Below are positions 1 to 5,390 of a DNA stretch of 8,980 nt, piece after piece. The notes under the pieces were generated by a model. The model did no database searches and was not told the origin of the DNA. It worked only from the letters and a program-made list of their open reading frames with translations. Every line of letters starts with the position of its first letter. Position 1 is the first letter of the stretch. The stretch comes from Flavobacteriales bacterium UBA4585 (GTDB lineage: Bacteria > Bacteroidota > Bacteroidia > Flavobacteriales > Schleiferiaceae). The position numbers were made by a program, and so were the translations under genes. Location of the stretch: positions 1 through 8,980 of the forward strand of contig CATAQZ010000011.1 of NCBI GenBank assembly GCA_949487015.1. Reading direction: 5' to 3'.

Positions 1-596
1 ATGCAGCAAATGAAGTGGGGGCACACGTCGTGCACATCAGCACTGATTTTATTTTCGATGGAAAAGATGGTCCGTATAAAGAGGATGCAAAGGCCCAACC
101 TTTAAGTCATTACGGTTGGACAAAATTAGAAGCAGAAGAGATTATCCAGGAGTTGCCTTCATGGAGTATTTTACGCACCGTTTTGGTGATCGGTATGGCG
201 GAAGACCTGAGCCGAAGTAACATTGTTTTATGGGCGAAAGGCGCTTTAGAGAAAGGCCAGCCAATCAATGTTGTGGACGACCAATTCCGCACTCCGACGC
301 TTGCCGAAGATTTGGCCCAGGGAGCTTTGCTTGCCGCCGATCAATGTGCACAGGGCGTTTTTAATATTTCAGGACCGGATTTTATGTCCATTTACGACTT
401 GGTAGGGCAGGTTGCGGCGCACTTTGGTCTATCCATGGAGTCTGTCACACGAACCGATTCTACCACCTTGAATCAGCCCGCAAAACGTCCGCCGCGCACG
501 GGATTTGATATTTCTAAAGCAAGAGCTGAATTGGGCTATAAGCCACATACTTTTCAAGAGGCGCTAGAAATCATTGCAAATCAAGCAGGATTGTAA
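1..596 (+). CDS. RmlD-like sugar-nucleotide reductase, 3' part (5' end outside the window)
   Basis: This is an extended short-chain dehydrogenase/reductase of the RmlD (dTDP-4-dehydrorhamnose reductase) type. That family reduces the 4-keto group of an NDP-deoxysugar with NAD(P)H in the cytosol. The frame is open to the left edge (first whole codon at 3, reading AANEVGAHVVHIS), so the Rossmann N-terminus with its glycine-rich motif is missing; the GTG at 15 is an internal valine codon. Visible marks are the STDFIFDG strand around 39-62 and the catalytic YGWTK (YxxxK pattern) at 111-125. A substrate-domain stretch follows with DQFRTPT, and the C-terminus has RPPRTGFDISKARAELGY starting near 486, which is typical of RmlD proteins. 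About 198 residues remain of a usual 280-300. The downstream neighbour is a transporter, not rmlA/B/C, so the exact sugar substrate cannot be inferred. The family call is secure; rhamnose specificity is not. Confidence 0.85.
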   Translation, partial: AANEVGAHVVHISTDFIFDGKDGPYKEDAKAQPLSHYGWTKLEAEEIIQELPSWSILRTVLVIGMAEDLSRSNIVLWAKGALEKGQPINVVDDQFRTPTLAEDLAQGALLAADQCAQGVFNISGPDFMSIYDLVGQVAAHFGLSMESVTRTDSTTLNQPAKRPPRTGFDISKARAELGYKPHTFQEALEIIANQAGL

Positions 597-603
597 GCAC
601 ATA

Positions 604-635
604 TTTGTAGGGACCACTGCTTTCCACTATTTTCG
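604..635 (+). promoter_or_regulatory. Candidate promoter for the NSS transporter
   Basis: TTTG (604-607) is followed after 20 bases by TATTTTCG (628-635). This is one mismatch from the Bacteroidota -7 element TAnnTTTG, at an acceptable distance from the -33 TTG. It lies in the 68-base gap between the reductase and the transporter and would start RNA about 20-25 bases before the ATG. It is a pattern match only. Confidence 0.35.
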
Positions 636-664
636 GAGTTCACTCTAACAGATCCGAAAGGAGC

Positions 665-2302
665 ATGGCAAAATCGACAGAAGCATGGGGCTCTCGCGTA
701 GGGCTCATATTAGCAATGGCAGGAAATGCCGTTGGTTTAGGTAATTTCTTACGCTTTCCAGTCCAGGCCGTACAGAACGGTGGTGGGACATTCATTATTC
801 CTTACCTCGTTAGTTTTCTGCTCATGGGAATTCCATTGCTCTGGGTAGAGTGGGCGATGGGTAGATTTGGCGGTCGTTTCGGAGATCACAGTACGCCTTT
901 CATTTTAGACAACATGACTAAGCGCCGGTTCTGGAAATACTTTGGTGTATTTGGAATCTTTACCAACATGGGCGTCATGGCATACTATACCTACATCGAA
1001 AGTTGGACGCTGACCTACACTTTAAAGTCACTTAAAGGCGATTTCCTAGGTGTAAATCTGGACCAATTAGACACGTACTTTAACAACTACGTAGACTTAG
1101 GCAGTGGTATTAATTTTCCAGTTTGGGCGCTGCTTGCCTTCCTCATTACACTAACCATCAATATTTATATCCTCTCGCGGGGTTTAAGTGCAGGTATTGA
1201 AAAGGTGGCGAAAATCGCCATGCCCTTGCTTATCGGTTTCGGTGCATTCCTTGCTATCATGTCTTGGACTACCGGCTCGACTGGCCGTTGTGATGACTGT
1301 TCCACTTTCGTTGGATTGAATTTCTTGTGGGAGCCCGATTTCTCATCGTTGGCCAATCCTAAAATATGGTTGGCGGCTGCCGGTCAGATCTTCTTTACCC
1401 TCTCTGTGGGGATGGGTACTATTCATTGTTACAGCTCCTATCTGAGTAAACGCGATGATATTGCGTTGAATGCAATGTCTGCAGGTTGGATGAATGGTTT
1501 TGTTGAGATCGTGCTAGGTTCAGCTGTCGTTATTCCTATTGCCGTGGGATACCTAGGTTTAGATTGGGTTGTAGACAACGCCGGATTTATGATGGCCTTT
1601 AAAACCATGCCGTTCCTCTTTGATCAATGGGGCAGTATTATGGCGGTAATCGCAGGTGTAGCCTGGTTTGGACTACTGTTCTTTGCGGGAATTACTTCCT
1701 CGCTAGCCATGGGAACGCCTTGGATGGGCTTCGTTCAGGATGAATTTGGATGGACGAAAAACAAGAGTGCTCTTCTGTTGGGTATTGCCATTTTGATTAT
1801 GGGTCTACCTACCATCTTATTCTTTGAAAAAGGTGTCTTTGACGAATATGATTATTGGACAGGAACGGTGAGTTTAGTCATCTTCGCACTGGCGGAGGTT
1901 ATTCTGTTTGCCTGGGTCTTTGGAATGGATAAAGGATGGAAGGAAATTACCGATGGCGCCGATATGCGTGTCCCCAGAATTTACCGTCCCATCATTAAAT
2001 ACGTAACGCCGTTATTCATAGGAATCATCTTTTTGACCTCATTGTTTAAACCATTGAACGGCGAATTGTCCGATTGGTCCACCGCCTTCAACAGCCTTAC
2101 CAGCGGTCAAGGCTGGCCATGGGCGAACGACAGTATCATTAATCAGATCTTCCACATCAACACTGGAGTGCAGTGGATGGCTGACGGTACGCTCACGAAC
2201 ATGTTCTACATCGATATGAGCCGATTCTTCCTTTTGGCTTGCTTCTTTGGACTTGTTGCCATGGTGAAAATAGCATCGAACAAACGTAAAAAAGCCTCGT
2301 AA
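665..2302 (+). CDS. LeuT-like sodium-dependent amino-acid symporter (NSS/SNF family)
   Basis: An inner-membrane symporter that should drive amino-acid uptake with the sodium gradient. It has 545 residues and about 12 hydrophobic segments. TM1 (11-37) is nearly the LeuT sequence, including AMAGNAVGLGNFLRFP, with G20, A22, V23 and N27 at LeuT sodium-site positions and R30 at the extracellular gate. YY107-108 matches the LeuT Y107/Y108 pair. The unwound TM6 reads FFTLSVGMG (243-251). In TM7, N277 matches LeuT N286, and E281 matches E290, the acidic residue associated with chloride independence. In TM8, AGITSS (341-346) carries the second sodium site. Two pocket positions that are Phe259 and Ile359 in LeuT are Met here (M250, M349), so the substrate range probably differs from leucine/alanine. 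A CDDC motif (209-212) follows TM5. AAAGGAG sits one base from the ATG, too close for a working Shine-Dalgarno. The gene is followed after two bases by a small-subunit gene. The substrate is unknown; Met, aromatic or branched amino acids are possible. Confidence 0.93.
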   Translation: MAKSTEAWGSRVGLILAMAGNAVGLGNFLRFPVQAVQNGGGTFIIPYLVSFLLMGIPLLWVEWAMGRFGGRFGDHSTPFILDNMTKRRFWKYFGVFGIFTNMGVMAYYTYIESWTLTYTLKSLKGDFLGVNLDQLDTYFNNYVDLGSGINFPVWALLAFLITLTINIYILSRGLSAGIEKVAKIAMPLLIGFGAFLAIMSWTTGSTGRCDDCSTFVGLNFLWEPDFSSLANPKIWLAAAGQIFFTLSVGMGTIHCYSSYLSKRDDIALNAMSAGWMNGFVEIVLGSAVVIPIAVGYLGLDWVVDNAGFMMAFKTMPFLFDQWGSIMAVIAGVAWFGLLFFAGITSSLAMGTPWMGFVQDEFGWTKNKSALLLGIAILIMGLPTILFFEKGVFDEYDYWTGTVSLVIFALAEVILFAWVFGMDKGWKEITDGADMRVPRIYRPIIKYVTPLFIGIIFLTSLFKPLNGELSDWSTAFNSLTSGQGWPWANDSIINQIFHINTGVQWMADGTLTNMFYIDMSRFFLLACFFGLVAMVKIASNKRKKAS

Positions 2303-2304
2303 TA

Positions 2305-2451
2305 ATGACGACTTCAGCTTTAATAATGATCATTTTAACGCAAGGAACCGTTCTTGCGGCGACCATCTATTTCTTTCGCAAGGTGTTAAAGACACCTCCG
2401 AAACCCGAGCCGGATTCGTACAAAGACAATGACAATGCTCCCCGTGACTAA
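2305..2451 (+). CDS. MetS-like small accessory subunit of the NSS transporter
   Basis: A 48-codon gene starts two bases after the transporter stop (TAA, then ATG at 2305), so the two are surely co-transcribed and probably translationally coupled. The product begins MTTSALIMIILTQGTVLAATIYFF, a single hydrophobic helix of about 22 residues. A basic RKVLK stop-transfer stretch and a polar, Pro/Asp-rich tail ending NAPRD follow. This architecture (MT-S/A-A-I-I-M start, one TM, short charged tail) and its place directly behind an NSS transporter match the small subunits annotated as MetS family. The type member works with MetP in the methionine/alanine importer of Corynebacterium glutamicum. The family call rests on architecture, N-terminal pattern and position. 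That it is needed for transport here is inference. Confidence 0.75.
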   Translation: MTTSALIMIILTQGTVLAATIYFFRKVLKTPPKPEPDSYKDNDNAPRD

Positions 2452-2527
2452 GTCAGCAACTTTTAGTTATTCACGAAATTTGTAGACCAGCCACGCACTG
2501 CCCAACTTGCAGGTAAATGCACTTGCA

Positions 2528-3349
2528 ATGGACCAGGCTAAAGCACAAATTATTCGAACCTTTCAGCTTTTTATAGTGGCCGCTCTAGCGGCCACTATTT
2601 GGTTACGGCCCGCGGCCGAGGCGCGCGAAGCGCGCCTCGGCTTCCTTTCGATGTGGTGGTCGGAGCAACTCACGCTTAAGGTGAACCACTTAGATTCAAC
2701 GACCATCTGGACCTTACCTTTACCAGAGACAGCTAAAAAATCATGGTGGTACCGATGCAAGAAAAATTGGACCATTAAAGACCTTTTGGCTTTAAAATCT
2801 TTGCCGGGGATGGATACCCTATTTGTTACAACAGGCAATTTTGATTTCACGTCTGCGGCTCAAAAAGAGAAAGAGGAGCGGGGAAGAAGTTCTGGGAAAA
2901 TCTTTAAGTCGGTTTCCTGGGAGGGACGCAAATCCGGGGCCGTTACAAAAGATCGCCTCATACGAATGGAATTGAATGAAGTCGATAGCGCAGCGCTTGT
3001 AACTGTTCGCGGAATCGGTCCTTGGTCCGCACACGCCATCATCAAGGAAAGGGCTCGTTGGGGCTACTTTGCAACCGTTTCACAATTGCGGAAGATCCGC
3101 TCCCTTGATGCTCGTTGGCAACAGGAATGGGACAGTGTGTTTTATGTCGTCCCCCGAGCTCCTAACCTATTTTTAAACAGCAGTTCCTTTGCAGAATTGA
3201 ATGAGTTCTATGGCTTCCGATTCCATCAAGTCAAAAGAATTGTCTTCTATCGAGAACGGTTTGGTCCCGTACTTTGGAGGGAATTGACCGCATGGGAAGA
3301 ATTTTCTGATATAGACACGACTTTTTTACAACACTATGTATCGGAATAG
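2528..3349 (+). CDS. Divergent helix-hairpin-helix (ComEA-like) protein, membrane-anchored
   Basis: A 273-residue protein if started at the ATG at 2528. A TTG at 2507 and an ATG at 2650 (MWWSEQL) are alternatives in the same frame. From 2528 there is a short N-terminus with K and R, then a hydrophobic segment (about residues 10-27, ending IWLRP) that would be a signal anchor. This layout, anchor plus repeated HhH units, is common in Bacteroidota HHH proteins. One clear HhH lies at about 149-173 (LNEVDSAALVTVRGIGPWSAHAIIKER, with hairpin GIGP). A second, more degenerate unit lies at about 215-243 (LNSSSFAELNEFYGF...VKRIVFYRERFG). A possible remnant sits near 82-105 (DLLALKSLPGMD). Such domains bind DNA without sequence specificity, and in ComEA they act in DNA uptake; the role here is unknown. 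Trp is unusually frequent. Two strong inverted repeats lie inside residues 16-39. If they are a terminator or inserted repeat rather than coding, the start is 2650 and the anchor is lost. Confidence 0.7.
   Translation: MDQAKAQIIRTFQLFIVAALAATIWLRPAAEAREARLGFLSMWWSEQLTLKVNHLDSTTIWTLPLPETAKKSWWYRCKKNWTIKDLLALKSLPGMDTLFVTTGNFDFTSAAQKEKEERGRSSGKIFKSVSWEGRKSGAVTKDRLIRMELNEVDSAALVTVRGIGPWSAHAIIKERARWGYFATVSQLRKIRSLDARWQQEWDSVFYVVPRAPNLFLNSSSFAELNEFYGFRFHQVKRIVFYRERFGPVLWRELTAWEEFSDIDTTFLQHYVSE
2573..2598. repeat. Perfect inverted repeat 1 (12-bp arms, 2-base centre)
   Basis: ATAGTGGCCGCT (2573-2584) and AGCGGCCACTAT (2587-2598) are exact reverse complements around CT. The hairpin is not followed by a T-run on either strand, so it does not look like an intrinsic terminator. 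It lies inside the predicted membrane-anchor codons of the HHH gene. Confidence 0.85.
2615..2641. repeat. Perfect inverted repeat 2 (12-bp GC-rich arms, GAA triloop)
   Basis: GCCGAGGCGCGC (2615-2626) and GCGCGCCTCGGC (2630-2641) are exact reverse complements around GAA. The tip reads GCGAAGC, a sequence known to form an unusually stable DNA mini-hairpin. The stem is far richer in GC than its surroundings. TTCCTTTC follows on the plus strand, so it could act as an imperfect intrinsic terminator for the transporter operon. It could equally be a structured repeat. Confidence 0.85.
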
Positions 3350-3360
3350 AAAAATCGGTG

Positions 3361-3368
3361 TACTTTCG
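3361..3368 (+). promoter_or_regulatory. Candidate -7 element of the rpsU promoter
   Basis: TACTTTCG is one mismatch from TAnnTTTG and begins 34 bases before the rpsU ATG, giving a predicted leader of about 20 bases. No TTG is visible 19-20 bases upstream, so only the -7 half is supported. Confidence 0.4.
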
Positions 3369-3380
3369 CAGTCCTAAAGA

Positions 3381-3389
3381 AAGGAGGTG
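3381..3389 (+). promoter_or_regulatory. Extended Shine-Dalgarno of rpsU
   Basis: AAGGAGGTG can pair over nine bases with the conserved 3' end of 16S rRNA, and its AGGAGG core ends seven bases before the ATG at 3395. No other gene here has a well-placed Shine-Dalgarno. In Bacteroidota ribosomes the anti-Shine-Dalgarno is sequestered in a pocket involving bS21, bS18 and bS6, and a strong site on rpsU has been linked to autoregulation: ribosomes lacking bS21 expose the anti-SD and translate rpsU. This leader fits that model. Confidence 0.85.
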
Positions 3390-3394
3390 TTACT

Positions 3395-3589
3395 ATGCTC
3401 GTAATTAATGTCAAGGAAGGTGAATCGATCGAACGCGCACTTAAGCGCTATAAGAGAAAACACAGCTCTACGGGTGTAGTGCGTAAGCTTCGTAAGGATC
3501 GTTATCATACGAAACCAACGGAAGCTAAGCGTCGCATGCATGAGAAAGCAGCATACATTCAGACTTTGCGTCAAGCAGAATCAGAATAA
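3395..3589 (+). CDS. rpsU: 30S ribosomal protein bS21
   Basis: A 64-residue, strongly basic protein of normal length for bS21. It starts MLVINVKEGESIERALKRYKRKHSSTGVVRKLR and ends in a basic helix, EAKRRMHEKAAYIQTLRQAE. The IERALKRYKRK core and the KPTEAKRRMHEKAAY stretch are characteristic of the Bacteroidota form. bS21 sits on the 30S platform next to the 3' end of 16S rRNA; in this phylum it helps hide the anti-Shine-Dalgarno. The gene has its own likely promoter, a consensus Shine-Dalgarno and an intrinsic terminator 21 bases after the stop. It therefore looks like a mainly monocistronic unit in front of xerC-hpf. The strong SD suggests translation that responds to the supply of bS21 itself. 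Confidence 0.96.
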   Translation: MLVINVKEGESIERALKRYKRKHSSTGVVRKLRKDRYHTKPTEAKRRMHEKAAYIQTLRQAESE

Positions 3590-3609
3590 TCTATGCTTAG
3601 ATTATAAAG

Positions 3610-3644
3610 AAAAGCCCAGCCGAAAGGTTGGGCTTTTTGTTTTT
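3610..3644 (+). terminator. Intrinsic terminator of rpsU
   Basis: A 12-bp stem runs AAAAGCCCAGCC (3610-3621), GAAA tetraloop, GGTTGGGCTTTT (3626-3637), with one G-T wobble. The T-rich run continues to 3644. It separates rpsU from xerC; xerC expression would need read-through or a promoter I cannot identify. Confidence 0.92.
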
Positions 3645-3671
3645 CAGCACCTCTCGCACTACCTTCCCTCT

Positions 3672-4571
3672 GTGGAATCCTCAGCGGCACATATTGATCA
3701 GTTTCTTGCGTATCTAATTGCGGAGCGTGGCTATAGTCTTAAGACTTCAGTCGCATATAAGAAGGAACTGGAGCGTTGGGCGCTTTATTTAAGGGAAGAA
3801 GCAGATACATCCTTAACTGCCGCTCAAAAGGCACACGTTAAGCGCTACATTGTCTGGCGCAATAAACAAGGTATATCACCGCGTTCAATAAATCGAAGTT
3901 TAAGTTGTATTCGCACCTTTTACAAATGGGCCATTCGCGAAGATTTAGTTCGTGAAAATCCAGGGCAAGGTGTTCGTAGTATGAAAACTGCGAAAAAAGT
4001 AGTCATGAGCGTCCCAAAAGACGATTTGAAAGCTCTAGTAAATGATCCTGAGCTTTTCACGACAGATTTCGAAGGTAGACGCGACCAACTTTTACTGCTA
4101 TTACTTTACGGATTAGGTTTGCGCCGTGCGGAAGTCATTTCATTGACGCCGGCCCATTTTGATTGGTCACGAAAATTAGTTCGTGTGATCGGAAAAAGAA
4201 ACAAAGAGCGTCAAATTCCAATGCCAGTATTGTTAGAAGAATATTACTTACGCTACGTAAAAGTAAGGGACCAGTTGCCCGTTCGCCACGATACAACACT
4301 CTTACTCACTGCGAAAGGAAAAAAGCTTTACGATAATCTTGTTTATAATCGAGTTTTATTCTATCTTAATAGGACCACATCTGTGGTTGATAAAAACCCC
4401 CACGCACTGCGCCATTCGTATGCGACGCACCTTCTAAATGCTGGGGTTGATATAAATACTGTTAAAGAGTTATTAGGCCATGAAAGCTTAAGTTCAACGC
4501 AGGTTTATACCACTAGTTCCTTCGAGGAACTGATTAAAGTGTATAACCAGACCCATCCCAAAGGGTCGTAA
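3672..4571 (+). CDS. xerC: XerC/XerD-type tyrosine recombinase
   Basis: A site-specific recombinase that would resolve chromosome dimers at dif with a partner Xer protein. From the GTG at 3672 it has 299 residues, the usual Xer length. An upstream in-frame ATG at 3540 lies inside rpsU, and that longer frame would read through the rpsU terminator, so it is rejected. The N-terminal SAM-like core-binding domain spans about 2-90 (HIDQFLAYLIAERGYSLKTSVAYKKEL). The catalytic domain carries the full set: R151 (GLGLRRAE), K175 (VIGKRNKER), H244 and R247 (HALRHSYATHLL), H270 (LLGHESLSSTQVYT) and nucleophile Y279. No cargo, attachment sites or excisionase gene adjoin it, and the translation-gene neighbourhood is stable. 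It is therefore a housekeeping Xer rather than an integrase. XerC versus XerD cannot be settled from one sequence; XerC is the customary name at this locus. Confidence 0.9.
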   Translation: MESSAAHIDQFLAYLIAERGYSLKTSVAYKKELERWALYLREEADTSLTAAQKAHVKRYIVWRNKQGISPRSINRSLSCIRTFYKWAIREDLVRENPGQGVRSMKTAKKVVMSVPKDDLKALVNDPELFTTDFEGRRDQLLLLLLYGLGLRRAEVISLTPAHFDWSRKLVRVIGKRNKERQIPMPVLLEEYYLRYVKVRDQLPVRHDTTLLLTAKGKKLYDNLVYNRVLFYLNRTTSVVDKNPHALRHSYATHLLNAGVDINTVKELLGHESLSSTQVYTTSSFEELIKVYNQTHPKGS

Positions 4572-4582
4572 AAAAGTAGATT

Positions 4583-4885
4583 ATGACTGTGAACATTCAA
4601 TCTGTAAATTTCAAAGCAGACGGTAAGTTAATCACCTTCATTAAGGAGCGATTAGCGAAGACAACCCAGTTTTATGACCGAACCATTAGTACGGCCGTTT
4701 ATCTGAAGGTAGATAACAATCATAATCGTGAGAATAAGATCGTAGAAATGCGAATGAGCGTGCCTGGTTCTGACATCGTTGTAACGAAAGAACGCAAGAG
4801 TTTTGAGGAAGCTGCAGATATTGCCGTGAATGTATTGATTCGGCAGCTAAAAAAACACAAAGAAAAAATCCTAAAACCTCAGTAA
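4583..4885 (+). CDS. hpf: Ribosome hibernation-promoting factor, short HPF/RaiA type
   Basis: A 100-residue cytosolic protein of the HPF/YfiA family. These bind the 30S decoding region in slow growth and block tRNA and mRNA binding. The start MTVNIQSVNFKADGKLITFIKERLAKTTQFYD gives the first strand and helix. Middle strands include AVYLKVDN and KIVEMRMSVPGSDIVVTKE. The last helix is SFEEAADIAVNVLIRQLKKHKEK, with the lysine-rich end typical of the family. The C-terminal dimerisation domain of long HPF is absent, so this is the short form. The ATG follows the xerC stop after 11 bases with only an A-rich leader, so the two form one transcript that ends at the terminator 24 bases downstream. Confidence 0.92.
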   Translation: MTVNIQSVNFKADGKLITFIKERLAKTTQFYDRTISTAVYLKVDNNHNRENKIVEMRMSVPGSDIVVTKERKSFEEAADIAVNVLIRQLKKHKEKILKPQ

Positions 4886-4908
4886 AATCAATGGCTCAGA
4901 CAAAACAC

Positions 4909-4946
4909 TAAAAAGGTGGGGACAATTTGTCCTCACTTTTTTTTTT
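4909..4946 (+). terminator. Intrinsic terminator after hpf
   Basis: AAAAGGTGGGGACA (4911-4924) pairs with TGTCCTCACTTTT (4928-4940) around a three-base loop, with wobble pairs, and is followed by an uninterrupted run of ten Ts (4937-4946). It closes the xerC-hpf unit and isolates it from the tRNA-tuf operon. Confidence 0.92.
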
Positions 4947-4953
4947 ATAGGTA

Positions 4954-4983
4954 TTGCGCGTTTGAATCTCTTTACTACATTTG
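4954..4983 (+). promoter_or_regulatory. Promoter of the tRNA-tuf operon
   Basis: TTG (4954-4956), 19 bases, then TACATTTG (4976-4983). This is an exact match to the Bacteroidota housekeeping promoter (-33 TTG, -7 TAnnTTTG). It lies just after the hpf terminator and about 40 bases before the first tRNA, so transcription should begin near 4989-4991. It is the clearest promoter in the window. Confidence 0.8.
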
Positions 4984-5022
4984 CAGTCCGTTTGAGAAAA
5001 GCGGAAGTACTTTGACATCATT

Positions 5023-5096
5023 GCCGATATAGCTCAGTTGGCCAGAGCACGTGATTTGTAATCTCGGGGTCGTCAGTTCGAATCTGACTATCGGCT
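5023..5096 (+). tRNA. tRNA-Thr(TGT)
   Basis: The 74-base cloverleaf has acceptor GCCGATA/TATCGGC with discriminator T. The D-stem is GCTC/GAGC, the anticodon loop is TTTGTAA (anticodon TGT, reads ACA), and the T-arm is GTCAG-TTCGAAT-CTGAC. The anticodon stem CGTGA/TCTCG has one T-T mismatch at its middle pair. CCA is not encoded. It is the first gene of the operon, matching thrU before tufB in E. coli. Confidence 0.95.
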
Positions 5097-5138
5097 CAAG
5101 TTTTGTACTTGATTTTCTAGTGGAATCTTGTACACACC

Positions 5139-5219
5139 GGGGGGATACTCAAGCGGCCAACGAGGACGGACTGTAAATCCGTTGGGAAACCTTCGCAGGT
5201 TCGAATCCTGCTCCCCCCA
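5139..5219 (+). tRNA. tRNA-Tyr(GTA)
   Basis: An 81-base class II tRNA with a long variable arm, as expected for tyrosine. The acceptor is GGGGGGA/TCCCCCC with discriminator A. The anticodon stem is ACGGA/TCCGT around CTGTAAA (anticodon GTA), and the T-arm is GCAGG-TTCGAAT-CCTGC. CCA is not encoded. It lies 42 bases after tRNA-Thr. Confidence 0.96.
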
Positions 5220-5224
5220 CTACC

Positions 5225-5297
5225 GCGGAAGTAGCTCAGCTGGTAGAGCATCAGCCTTCCAAGCTGAGGGTCGCGGGTTCGAATCCCGTCTTCCGCT
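5225..5297 (+). tRNA. tRNA-Gly(TCC)
   Basis: The 73-base cloverleaf has acceptor GCGGAAG/CTTCCGC with discriminator T. The anticodon stem is TCAGC/GCTGA around CTTCCAA (anticodon TCC), and the T-arm is GCGGG-TTCGAAT-CCCGT with a closing G-T pair. CCA is not encoded. It starts five bases after tRNA-Tyr, so both come from one precursor. Confidence 0.96.
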
Positions 5298-5306
5298 CTA
5301 AGTTAC

Positions 5307-5378
5307 GCCGATGTAGCTCAGGGGTAGAGCGTTTCCTTGGTAAGGAAGAGGTCACGGGTTCAATTCCCGTCATTGGCT
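5307..5378 (+). tRNA. tRNA-Thr(GGT)
   Basis: The 72-base cloverleaf has acceptor GCCGATG/CATTGGC (one G-T wobble) with discriminator T. The anticodon stem is TTTCC/GGAAG around TTGGTAA (anticodon GGT, reads ACC/ACT); the outermost pair is a T-G wobble. The T-arm is ACGGG-TTCAATT-CCCGT. CCA is not encoded. It is the last tRNA before tuf, 54 bases upstream, as thrT precedes tufB in E. coli. Confidence 0.96.
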
Positions 5379-5390
5379 CTAAGTTTTAAT

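Noticed and set aside
657..663. AAAGGAG as a Shine-Dalgarno for the transporter
   Set aside because: It is only one base from the ATG, too close for normal pairing, so it does not rival the rpsU site.
2475..2482. GAAATTTG as a promoter for the HHH gene
   Set aside because: It lacks the leading T of TAnnTTTG and has no TTG at about 19-20 bases upstream; kept only as a remark.
2563..3045. Several minus-strand frames opposite the HHH gene
   Set aside because: The plus frame carries recognisable HhH motifs; the antisense products look random.
3672..4571. Tyrosine recombinase as the integrase of a mobile element next to tRNA genes
   Set aside because: It has Xer length and motifs, sits among core translation genes, and no direct repeats, cargo or truncated tRNA copies are visible.
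5008..5014. TACTTTG as a second -7 element just before tRNA-Thr
   Set aside because: Spacing inside the motif is one base short and the exact TACATTTG promoter lies nearby.
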